A program made the translations under genes and the position numbers. Of a stretch of DNA of 64,000 bases, positions 44,479 to 51,587 are shown one piece after another. The stretch covers positions 1,798,001 through 1,862,000 of the forward strand of contig CAVUHL010000003.1 of NCBI GenBank assembly GCA_963741305.1, written 5' to 3'. Below the pieces are notes generated by a model. It had not been told where the DNA came from. It did no database searches and worked only from the letters and a program-made list of their open reading frames with translations. Every line of letters starts with the position of its first letter. Position 1 is the first letter of the stretch. Source of the DNA: DATMER01 sp963741305 (lineage in GTDB: Bacteria > Acidobacteriota > Thermoanaerobaculia > Multivoradales > UBA5704).

Positions 44479-45291
44479 ATGCAACCCCAGCCCCAGCCCC
44501 AATTCGCCGCCCCCCTTCCCTTCCCGGGGAAGATCGTCAAGCTCGGCCACAAGGACACGGACACGGTCATCGCCGTGCAGCGCCGTTTGAACGAAAGGGG
44601 CTGCGGCCCGGTCGACGAAGACGGAGACTTCGACAAGCCGACCGACAGCGCCGTGCGCCTTTTCCAGGCCCGGTTCCCGGATACAGATGGCCTGCCGCTC
44701 AAGATCGACGGCGAGATCGGCACCCTCACCTGGGCAGCCCTGTTCGGCGCGCAGTCGGTCACGGTGCGGAACGAGACGTCTTCGGAGCTCCTGACCGAGG
44801 TACTGAATTTTGCCATCAGCCAGATCGGGGTCATGGAAACCTCCCCCAACCGCGGACCGCAGGTCGACGAGTACGTGAGGACGGTCGGGCTCGATCCCGC
44901 GGGCCGGTTCGCCTGGTGCGTCGCGTTCGTCTACTTCTGCTTCGAGAAGGCGGCGAAGAAGCTGGACCGGAAGAATCCCATGGTCAAGACCGCGGGCGTG
45001 CTGGACCACTGGAACCGGGCGGAGAGCAAGAGCGCGTCCCGCATCACCCTGGTACGGGCCAAGAACGACCCGGCCCTGATCAAGCCCGGCCACATCTTCG
45101 TGATCGACACGGGGCCGGCCGGAGGCGCCGGCCACACCGGGCTGGTGGAGCGGGTCATGGGCGGCAAGCTCGTGACGATCGAAGGGAACACGAACGAGGG
45201 CGGCTCGCGCGAAGGGATCGGCGTGTTCCGGCGCACGCAACGGACGATCGCCTCGATCAACAAGGGGTTCGTCGACTACGGCAGCTGCTAG
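44479..45291 (+). CDS. CHAP-domain amidase with peptidoglycan-binding domain
   Basis: 270 residues. A PG_binding_1-like segment covers about 25-95 (IAVQRRLNERGCGPVDEDGD; GEIGTLTWAALFG). The CHAP-type cysteine amidase follows: Cys in RFAWCVAFVYFCFE (near 150), His in GAGHTGLVERV (near 220), and Asn/Asp in IEGNTNEGGS. No signal peptide; the N terminus is Gln/Pro-rich (QPQPQPQF), so export is not obvious. Phage-endolysin-like. AAGGAG seven bases before ATG 44479. Confidence 0.82.
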   Translation: MQPQPQPQFAAPLPFPGKIVKLGHKDTDTVIAVQRRLNERGCGPVDEDGDFDKPTDSAVRLFQARFPDTDGLPLKIDGEIGTLTWAALFGAQSVTVRNETSSELLTEVLNFAISQIGVMETSPNRGPQVDEYVRTVGLDPAGRFAWCVAFVYFCFEKAAKKLDRKNPMVKTAGVLDHWNRAESKSASRITLVRAKNDPALIKPGHIFVIDTGPAGGAGHTGLVERVMGGKLVTIEGNTNEGGSREGIGVFRRTQRTIASINKGFVDYGSC

Positions 45292-45328
45292 TACCTCGTC
45301 ACAGTCCGAGTGACGGATAGCGTTTCAT

Positions 45329-45385
45329 GTAGGGGCGGCCCTTGTGGCCGCCCTCCGGATGGGCACCCACAAGAGGTGCCCCTAC
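45329..45385. repeat. GTAGGGGC interspersed repeat with two hairpins
   Basis: GTAGGGG and CCCCTAC form the outer arms. Inside are GGGCGGCC/GGCCGCCC and GGGCACC/GGTGCCC hairpins. Located between the convergent CHAP and DUF2541-like genes. Looks like a mobile intergenic repeat of many bacterial genomes; may terminate both transcripts. Confidence 0.7.
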
Positions 45386-45446
45386 AGGGGGACGATCCAT
45401 CTTTTCCGACGTAACAGGGCACTAAGCGGTGTAGCGCGCGCAAGCC

Positions 45447-45896
45447 TCAGTTCTTGCCGTAGATCCGCACCCGCGCCTTCTTGCCCACCAGCGACTGCGC
45501 GTCATAGCGCAGCTCGATGCTGCGGACCGTCCGGTCGCCTCGGCCTTCGATGTCGATGGTGCGGGACTCGCGGCCGGCAGGGATCACGTCCCGGAGCGCC
45601 ACGTCCTGGGTTTCCCCGTTGGCGAAGTGGACCTTCATGTCGCGGAACTGGACGTTGCGGTCCAGAACCTCCAGCTTGATGCTGCGGAAGGTGCCCCGTG
45701 CGGCCGTGACGGGCAGGACGTCATGGTCTCTGTCGTCGGAGACGGTCAAGGTGCCGAGCACTTCCCAATGGCGGTCGCCGCGGTCCCGCCACCGGCGGGC
45801 CTCCGCCGTTCCGGGCAGCGCGAGGGTCATGAGGACGAGCGCGAGGAGCGTCAGCGCGGTGATGCGCGCTGTGGTGCGAAGGTTCTGGGGGTTCAT
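45447..45896 (-). CDS. Secreted DUF2541-like protein
   Basis: 149 residues from ATG 45896, with AAGGAG five bases upstream. Signal peptide to about TAEARR (ITALTLLALVLMTLALPG). The mature part is beta-rich: WEVLGTLTVSDDRDHDVLPV, FRSIKLEVLDRNVQFRDMKV, VALRDVIPAGRESRTIDI and RSIELRYDAQSLVGKKARVR, which resembles DUF2541. Function unknown, periplasmic or secreted. Confidence 0.7.
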   Translation of the reverse strand: MNPQNLRTTARITALTLLALVLMTLALPGTAEARRWRDRGDRHWEVLGTLTVSDDRDHDVLPVTAARGTFRSIKLEVLDRNVQFRDMKVHFANGETQDVALRDVIPAGRESRTIDIEGRGDRTVRSIELRYDAQSLVGKKARVRIYGKN

Positions 45897-46041
45897 GGTG
45901 TCTCCTTTCGTGAGCTCTCCGAGCCCTGGAACCCGGCAAGCCGCGCTTTCCTGCGGATGGCAGATCTGCGGCGAGCCCAACGCGGGCGATTTGTAAACCG
46001 AGTGAGCCGCGGTAAGATGGATCCGCGAGAGGAGAAGAACC

Positions 46042-46332
46042 GTGGAAGTCCGCCACCATAGTTTCAACCGCATCACCTTCGATCCCGACAAGTGCTTCGG
46101 GAAGGCGTGCATCCGTGGCCTGCGGATGCCGGTCGCCTCGATCCTGGCCTATCTGGCCTCCGGGATGACGGTGGAGGAGATTCTCAGGGAATGGCCTGAG
46201 CTGGAGGCAGAGGATCTCTCCCAGGCTTGGGCCTACGCCTCCTCAGTATTGGAAGAGAGGGTCGTGCCCCTCGAAGAGCCGGCCTTCCAGCACAGGGGGC
46301 CCGCTACGAGTGAGCACCGGCAGCAAAGCTGA
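46042..46332 (+). CDS. DUF433-family (VapB-like) putative antitoxin
   Basis: 96 residues from GTG 46042, with GAGGAG upstream. Residues 8-75 match DUF433: RITFDPDKCFGKACIRGLRM then ASGMTVEEILREWPELEAED. The family is a winged-HTH antitoxin usually encoded directly before a DUF5615 PIN-like toxin. Here the DUF5615 gene lies on the opposite strand, converging end to end. The C-terminal 20 residues (VPLEEPAFQHRGPATSEHRQ) are not part of the family. Confidence 0.82.
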   Translation: MEVRHHSFNRITFDPDKCFGKACIRGLRMPVASILAYLASGMTVEEILREWPELEAEDLSQAWAYASSVLEERVVPLEEPAFQHRGPATSEHRQQS

Positions 46333-46349
46333 CATCGACCGCCTCCGTT

Positions 46350-46715
46350 CTAGCCGATGGGCAGGCGGCGAATCCTGATAGCTGAGTCTTCGAGAATGAT
46401 GAGCGCTCCCGCCTCCAGCGCAGGAGCCAACTCGGCCCAATACTTCATCATCGCTTCGAAAAGTTCTCTTGGGTGGACATTCCGCCGGCGGAAGATTACG
46501 ACGGAGGGCCTGACATCGCCAGAAAAGGCGAGCAAGGTCCCATAATCCAAGTCGTGGGTCAAGATGACCTCACCTATCTGCTTCGCGGCCTCCAGAATAA
46601 CCGAGTCGTCAGCCCTTTGAAGGCCGGCGTCGGCGACATGCCGCCATGCGTGGCCCCGAGTTTCCAGCAGCTTCCCCAACTGCCTCGCCATGTTCATATC
46701 CAAGAGAAAGATCAC
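46350..46715 (-). CDS. DUF5615 PIN-like putative toxin
   Basis: 121 residues. Starts GTG at 46715, immediately after the stop of the upstream gene (TAAGTG). IFLLDMNMARQLGKLLETRG gives the first Asp, ADDSVILEAAKQIGEVILTH the middle acidic pair, and THDLDYGTLLAFSG the last Asp, matching DUF5615/PIN_5. Normally paired with DUF433 in one operon; here it is translationally coupled to a different gene and DUF433 converges from the other side. Confidence 0.82.
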   Translation of the reverse strand: MIFLLDMNMARQLGKLLETRGHAWRHVADAGLQRADDSVILEAAKQIGEVILTHDLDYGTLLAFSGDVRPSVVIFRRRNVHPRELFEAMMKYWAELAPALEAGALIILEDSAIRIRRLPIG

Positions 46716-47171
46716 TTAAACCTCCACCCGCGCATACACCGCCTCCGTGTGGGGCCGGCCTTTGCTGACGAGACGCAGTTGGCCGCGCCGGTGCAGCCGC
46801 CGGAGCGCGATCGCCACGAGATTGCGCTCCGCGGGCTTCTTCAAGCGGTCTCCGAAGCGCCGGTCGACCTCCGTGGCCAGCTCGCTGGCAGTGAAGTGGC
46901 GGTCCGGCTCCAGGTCCGCCACGGCCAGGCCCACCAGCCGGGTGAGACTGGGGCGGCCGCTCTGCGGCTTCGGGGCGGCGAAGCCCGCGATCACCCCGAG
47001 GCTCTCCCGCAGGTTCTCGTAGTGCTTCGTGAGCCCCTCCAACTCCGCGGCATGGCGGGCGCGCTGCTCCCGGTGAGCCTCCTCCTGCCCGGCGTGGAAC
47101 GCCTCCCTCTCCCGGTGGTGCGCGATTTGCGCTTCCAGGGCCTCCAGAACCTGCGGCACGCTCAAGCTCAT
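46716..47171 (-). CDS. Coiled-coil plus winged-helix-like hypothetical protein
   Basis: 151 residues from ATG 47171 (GGGAGGAAACC upstream). An N-terminal charged coiled coil (EAQIAHHREREAFHAGQEEA; HAAELEGLTKHYENLRESLG), then a C-terminal wHTH-like domain (LEPDRHFTASELATEVDRRF; NLVAIALRRLHRRGQLRLVS). Not matched to a named family. It is coupled with zero spacing to the DUF5615 gene, so it may be that toxin's partner. Array 2 lies 42 bases upstream. Confidence 0.6.
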   Translation of the reverse strand: MSLSVPQVLEALEAQIAHHREREAFHAGQEEAHREQRARHAAELEGLTKHYENLRESLGVIAGFAAPKPQSGRPSLTRLVGLAVADLEPDRHFTASELATEVDRRFGDRLKKPAERNLVAIALRRLHRRGQLRLVSKGRPHTEAVYARVEV

Positions 47172-47212
47172 GGTTTCCTCCCTCGGCAGCGTAGCATTCC
47201 GGCCGGCCGTTT

Positions 47213-47448
47213 GTTGCGAATCAGGCGATAGTCGCAACCGCCGTCCCCTCATTCGCAACGGACGGAGGTCGTTTCTTTGCCACTCAGAACAAGTTCGCAA
47301 CAAACGGCGGGTCTGTCGCAACAAACGGCGCGTAGTTTGTTGCGACAAAGGGCCCGGCGGTTGCGAATGGCGCGTTTGTCGCAACCGCTGGTGGTCGAGC
47401 GGTTGCGACTCGGGCTCCGTTCGTTGCGAATGGCGGCCGGTTCGCAGC
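47213..47448. repeat. Array 2: 21-bp phased TCGCAAC / GTTGCGA units
   Basis: Core starts at 47213 (GTTGCGA), 47232, 47253, (47274 decayed), 47295, 47316 (TCGCAAC), 47339, 47360 (GTTGCGA), 47379 (TCGCAAC), 47402, 47423 (GTTGCGA) and 47442 (TCGCAGC). Same-orientation neighbours are exactly 21 apart. Orientation switches give 23 or 19, which cancel, so the underlying register is 21 throughout. Several units extend to TCGCAACAAACGGC. It fills the divergent gap between the coiled-coil gene and rimO. Confidence 0.9.
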
Positions 47449-47499
47449 CGCGGACGGCCGGAATTTCGCCTGCGCCCCGTCTGTTAGACTGTCCCGCTC

Positions 47500-48855
47500 A
47501 TGACTGAACCCATCCACCCCGTCCGACGCCCCCGCGTGGGCATGATCAGCCTTGGCTGCCCGAAGAATCTCGTCGACAGCGAGGTCATGCTCGGCGAATT
47601 GGCGCGCCGCGGTTATGACGTGGTCAACGACCTCGACAGCGCCGATACCGTCGTCGTCAACACCTGCGCCTTCATCGAGGAGGCCCAGCAGGAGTCGATC
47701 GATACGATCCTCGAGGTCGTGGCCCGCAAGGGCAAGGGCGGCGTCGAGAAGGTGCTGGTCGCCGGTTGCATGGTCAACCGGTTCGGCAAGGAGCTGGCCA
47801 AGGAGATCCCGGAGATCGACGGCTTCGTCGGCCTCGACCAGCTCCGGGATGTGGGCGACGTCGTGCAGCTCGGCGGGGGTCCGCCCCTGCCGGCCCCGGC
47901 GCACATGGTCTTCGACCACACCGCGCCCAGGCTGCTCACCACCCGCGGCTTCGCCTACCTGAAGGTCGCCGAGGGGTGCAACAACCCCTGCACCTTCTGC
48001 GCGATCCCGATCTGGCGCGGCCGCTTCCGCAGCCGCACGATCGAGAGCCTGGTGGAGGAGGCCCGGCGCCTGGAAGACGAGTCGGGCATCGCCGAGCTCA
48101 ACCTGATCGCCCAGGACACCACCCGCTATGGCGAAGACCTGGGGCTCGGACGCCATGGGCTGGCCCGGCTGGTCGAGGAACTGCTCGCCAAGACGTCGAT
48201 CCCCTGGATCCGCTTCCTGTACGCCTATCCGACGACGCTGGACGAGGATCTTCTTCGCCTCATGGGGAGCGAGAAGCGCTTCTGCTCCTACATGGACATC
48301 CCCCTCCAGCACAGCCACGGCGACATGCTCTCGGCCATGCGGCGGGGCGGGGACGCGAAGCGCTACCTGCGCCTCCTGGACCGCGCCCGCGAGCTCGCGC
48401 CGGACATCTTCCTGCGCTCGACGTTCATCGTCGGCTTCCCGGGCGAGACCGAGGAGCACTTCCAGGATCTCCTCGGCTTCGTGAAGAAGGCCCGCTTCGA
48501 CCATTTCGGCGCGTTCGCCTACAGCCCGGAGAACGACACCCCGGGAGCCAGCCTTCCGAACCGGGTGCCCAGGCACGTGGCCCGCCGGCGCCTGCGCCAG
48601 CTCCTGGAGGCCCAGAGGCCGGTCGCGCTGGCGCAGCGGCAGCGGCTCGTCGGCAAACGGCTGGAAGTCCTCGTCGAGGGCCCCTGCGAGGAGACCGAAC
48701 ATCTGCTCCAGGGACGCCACTACGGCATGGCGCCCGAGATCGACGGCCGGCTCCTGATCAACGACGGGTCGGCCCCGGTCGGCGCCATCGTCGAGGTGGA
48801 GATCACCGAGGCCTACGCCGCCGACCTTGTCGGGCACATCGTCAGTTCCTCGTAA
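47500..48855 (+). CDS. rimO: Ribosomal protein S12 methylthiotransferase
   Basis: 451-residue radical-SAM enzyme that methylthiolates Asp of ribosomal protein S12. MISLGCPKNLVDSEVMLGEL opens the UPF0004 domain (first Cys of the second cluster), NTCAFIEEAQQES and AGCMVNRF give the other two. The radical-SAM motif is CNNPCTFCAIP near residue 165. The TRAM domain ends the protein. SLGCPKN and FCAIP distinguish RimO from MiaB. The ATG at 47500 follows array 2 by 50 bases. Followed by ribF 22 bases downstream. Confidence 0.95.
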   Translation: MTEPIHPVRRPRVGMISLGCPKNLVDSEVMLGELARRGYDVVNDLDSADTVVVNTCAFIEEAQQESIDTILEVVARKGKGGVEKVLVAGCMVNRFGKELAKEIPEIDGFVGLDQLRDVGDVVQLGGGPPLPAPAHMVFDHTAPRLLTTRGFAYLKVAEGCNNPCTFCAIPIWRGRFRSRTIESLVEEARRLEDESGIAELNLIAQDTTRYGEDLGLGRHGLARLVEELLAKTSIPWIRFLYAYPTTLDEDLLRLMGSEKRFCSYMDIPLQHSHGDMLSAMRRGGDAKRYLRLLDRARELAPDIFLRSTFIVGFPGETEEHFQDLLGFVKKARFDHFGAFAYSPENDTPGASLPNRVPRHVARRRLRQLLEAQRPVALAQRQRLVGKRLEVLVEGPCEETEHLLQGRHYGMAPEIDGRLLINDGSAPVGAIVEVEITEAYAADLVGHIVSSS

Positions 48856-48877
48856 GTCCTGATACCATCCCGCCCCG

Positions 48878-49846
48878 ATGATCGTCGTCAAGGACGCTTT
48901 CAACGCGAGCGACTTCCCCCGCGGCGGCGTGGGCACCATCGGAAACTTCGATGGCGTCCACCGCGGCCAGCGGTCTACCCTCGACCTCCTCGTGGCCCGC
49001 GCCAAGGAGCTGGGCGTGCCCTCCGTAGTAGTCACGTTCGACCCCCATCCGGTCGCCGTGCTGCGGCCGGAGCAGGCGCCCACGCTGCTCACCACCCTGC
49101 CGCAGAAGGAGAAGCTCCTGGAGGAGGCGGGGGTCTCGGTGGTCCTGGTGGTCCGCTTCACCCCCGAGCTCTCGAAGATCCCGGCAGAGCGGTTCGTGCG
49201 TGAGTTCCTGCACGAGAAGCTCGACCTGAAGGAGGTCTACGTCGGGTCCAGCTTCGTCTTCGGCCATGGCCGCGAGGGGGACCTCTCCCTGTTGCGGGAG
49301 ATGGGGGAGAGCCTGGGCTTCCGCGCCTTTGGGGTGGACGAGGTCAACTTCGGCGGCGACCGGATCTCCAGCTCGCGCATCCGCCAGGCCATCTCGGAGG
49401 GGAAGGTCGGCGAGGCCCTGGACATGCTCGGCCGTGCCTATTCGATCGCCGGGGTCATCGCCCGCGGCGACCGCATGGGCAAGCGCCTGGGATGGCCGAC
49501 GATCAACCTGGTGGCGGAGAACAAGCTGCTCCCCCTGGATGGGGTCTACGCCAGCCGGGTCTTCTTCCCCAGCGTGCCGGCCAGCTTCGACTCCGTGACC
49601 AACATCGGCACGCGGCCGACGGTCTACGAGAACTACCAGCGCGTGGTGGAGAGCCACATCCTGGGCTTCAACGCGGACGTCTATGGCGAGCGCGTGGAGC
49701 TATCCTTCTTCAAGCGGCTGCGGGAGGAGCGGATCTTTCCCACGGTGATGGACCTCTCCGCCCAGATCGGACGGGACGTGGAAGCCGCCCGCGAGTTCTT
49801 CAGCCGGCGGCGGCTGGAACAAGAAGCGCCTGCCGCGGAGTTGTAG
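48878..49846 (+). CDS. ribF: Bifunctional riboflavin kinase / FAD synthetase
   Basis: 322 residues. N-terminal nucleotidyltransferase: GTIGNFDGVHRGQRSTLDLL, the ATP motif, and DRISSSRIRQAISEGK, the conserved SSSxxR loop. C-terminal kinase: GRAYSIAGVIARGDRMGKRL and GWPTINL, with the flavin-binding LGFNADVYGERVELSFF. Makes FMN and FAD. Standard length. Between rimO and trxA. Confidence 0.95.
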   Translation: MIVVKDAFNASDFPRGGVGTIGNFDGVHRGQRSTLDLLVARAKELGVPSVVVTFDPHPVAVLRPEQAPTLLTTLPQKEKLLEEAGVSVVLVVRFTPELSKIPAERFVREFLHEKLDLKEVYVGSSFVFGHGREGDLSLLREMGESLGFRAFGVDEVNFGGDRISSSRIRQAISEGKVGEALDMLGRAYSIAGVIARGDRMGKRLGWPTINLVAENKLLPLDGVYASRVFFPSVPASFDSVTNIGTRPTVYENYQRVVESHILGFNADVYGERVELSFFKRLREERIFPTVMDLSAQIGRDVEAAREFFSRRRLEQEAPAAEL

Positions 49847-49903
49847 AGGTCGGACGGTCGAGAGAACGCCGCCCCTTTGATTTCAGAAAAGAGAGGACTG
49901 CAA

Positions 49904-50242
49904 ATGGCCAGCGATAAGGTCGTGACGCTTAGCGAGGACAACTGGGAGCAGGAAGTCCTCAAGTCGGATACCCCCGTTCTGGTGGACTTCTGGGCGTCGT
50001 GGTGCGGCCCGTGCCGCATGGTGGCGCCGGTCCTGGATCAGATCGCCACCGAGATGGAAGGCAAGGTGCGCGTCGCGAAGCTGGACGTCGACTCCAACCA
50101 GAAGATCGCGTACGACTTCAAGGTGTCGAGCATCCCGACGTTCATCCTGTTCAAGGACGGCCAGATGGCGGACCGCATAATGGGTGCGCTGCCGAAGTCG
50201 GCTTTCGAGAGCTTCATCAACCGCAATTTGTCCGGCGATTGA
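49904..50242 (+). CDS. trxA: Thioredoxin
   Basis: 112 residues. Active site WCGPC in VLVDFWASWCGPCRM; cis-Pro in SSIPTFILFKDG. Cytosolic disulfide reductant. ATG 49904 with AGAGG seven bases upstream. Its stop region overlaps the start region of the M24 peptidase. Confidence 0.96.
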   Translation: MASDKVVTLSEDNWEQEVLKSDTPVLVDFWASWCGPCRMVAPVLDQIATEMEGKVRVAKLDVDSNQKIAYDFKVSSIPTFILFKDGQMADRIMGALPKSAFESFINRNLSGD

Positions 50243-51467
50243 GCCCATCCGTATCGAGGAGCTGAGGGCCGGGCTGGAGGAGCGGGGCTGCAATGCCCTG
50301 CTCGTCCTCGCCCGGTCGTCTCAGGACCCCGACCTCGCCTCCTTCGTCGGGGACGTCCATCTCGGTGACAGCCAGCTTATCGTTCCCCTTCAGGGGCCTG
50401 CCTGCCTCGCTTACCAGACCGCCATGGAGCGGGACGAGGCTGCGAAGACCGGCCTCCGCCTCATCACCCCCGAGTACCTCGACATGACACGGTGGCAGAA
50501 CCTGGCCGCCGAGCCCGGCGACGTCATGGCCTGGGTGGCGGAGCGGTCTCTCGAAGCGGCCGGAGTCGCTCCGGGCCGCGTCGCCCTCGCCGGGCACGGC
50601 CAGGCCGGGCTGATCCAGGCCGCCACCGCTGCCCTGGCCCGCAAGGGCTGGATCTGGGTGCCGGGCAATCCGATCGTCCTCGCCGTGCGCAAGAAGAAAA
50701 CCACGGCCGAGGTGGCTGCGATCCGCACCGCTGCCGAAGGGGTGATGGATGCGGTACGCCGGGTGGCGGGCCGCCTCGCCGAGGCTACTGTCCGGGAGGG
50801 CGAGCTCTGGAGTGAAGGGGAGCGGCTGACGGTCGCCCGCCTGCGCTCCGAGGTCGGGCAGGCCCTCGCCGCCCGCGGGCTGGAGCAGCCCAAGGGGAAC
50901 ATCATCGCGCCGGCGGAGGAGGGGGGCGTGCCCCATTCGAGCGGCACGCAGGAGCGCGTGCTCCGGGCGGGTGAGCCGTTGGTCGTGGACATCTACCCGC
51001 GGGGCGCGATGTTCGCCGACTGCACCCGGACGTTCTGTGTAGGCGAGCCCTCTCCGGCCCTGCGCCGCGCCCATGATCTCGTCCTCCAAGCCCTGGAGCT
51101 GTCGCACCTGCGCGCGCGGCCGGGCGTTCGCGGCTGGGACCTCCAGGAGGAGGTCTGCGCCTTCTTCGAGTCCGAGGGGTTCCCGAGCCCGATCTCCGAT
51201 CCCAAAACGATCCGCGGCTACGTCCACAACCTTGGCCATGGCGTGGGCTTCGACCTCCACGAGCAGCCGGTCTTCCGCAAGGCCTCGGGAGCCGAGGGGG
51301 TCCTCCGCGAGGGGGATGTCTTCACCCTGGAGCCGGGGCTCTACGATCCCCAGGAAGGGTATGGCGTGCGGTTGGAAGACCTGGTTCACCTGGGACCGGG
51401 GGGGCTCGAGAATCTCACGCCCCTGCCTTACGAGCTCGATCCCCGGGGTTGGCCGGAAAGGACTTAA
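50184..51467 (+). CDS. M24-family Xaa-Pro aminopeptidase
   Basis: Metal-dependent peptidase removing N-terminal residues before Pro. Dinuclear site residues: Asp in VDIYPRG, Asp in FADCTRTFCVG, His in HNLGHGVGFDLHE, Glu in FTLEPGLY and Glu in GVRLEDLV. The creatinase-like N domain begins IRIEELRAGLEERGC. The start is unsettled: the first standard codon, GTG 50184, lies 59 bases inside trxA with no ribosome site, while the homologous region begins right at an ATT (50238-50240) overlapping the trxA stop as ATTGA. The end lies in the 9-bp repeat array. Confidence 0.85.
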   Translation: MRCRSRLSRASSTAICPAIEPIRIEELRAGLEERGCNALLVLARSSQDPDLASFVGDVHLGDSQLIVPLQGPACLAYQTAMERDEAAKTGLRLITPEYLDMTRWQNLAAEPGDVMAWVAERSLEAAGVAPGRVALAGHGQAGLIQAATAALARKGWIWVPGNPIVLAVRKKKTTAEVAAIRTAAEGVMDAVRRVAGRLAEATVREGELWSEGERLTVARLRSEVGQALAARGLEQPKGNIIAPAEEGGVPHSSGTQERVLRAGEPLVVDIYPRGAMFADCTRTFCVGEPSPALRRAHDLVLQALELSHLRARPGVRGWDLQEEVCAFFESEGFPSPISDPKTIRGYVHNLGHGVGFDLHEQPVFRKASGAEGVLREGDVFTLEPGLYDPQEGYGVRLEDLVHLGPGGLENLTPLPYELDPRGWPERT

Positions 51468-51569
51468 AGGACCTAAAGGACGTAAAGGACACAAAGGACG
51501 AAAACGGGCCTCCGCGTCCTTTAGGTCGTTTACGTCCTTTACGTCCTTTACGTCCTTTTGGTCCTTTCC
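51455..51569. repeat. Array 4: inverted array of 9-bp AAAGGACxx units
   Basis: Five AAAGGAC units at 9-base steps (51457, 51466, 51475, 51484, 51493), a short middle, then six GTCCTTTxx-type units at 9-base steps (51516 to 51561; the second is GTCGTTT). GGAAAGGAC at 51455-51463 pairs with GTCCTTTCC at 51561-51569. It could fold into a long imperfect hairpin between the M24 peptidase stop and the ATPase gene. Confidence 0.85.
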
Positions 51570-51587
51570 GGCTGTAGGATTCCGCCC

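Noticed and set aside
47284..49161. A 625-codon minus-strand open frame
   Set aside because: Antisense to rimO, with Arg/Gly/Ala-rich translation and no motif.
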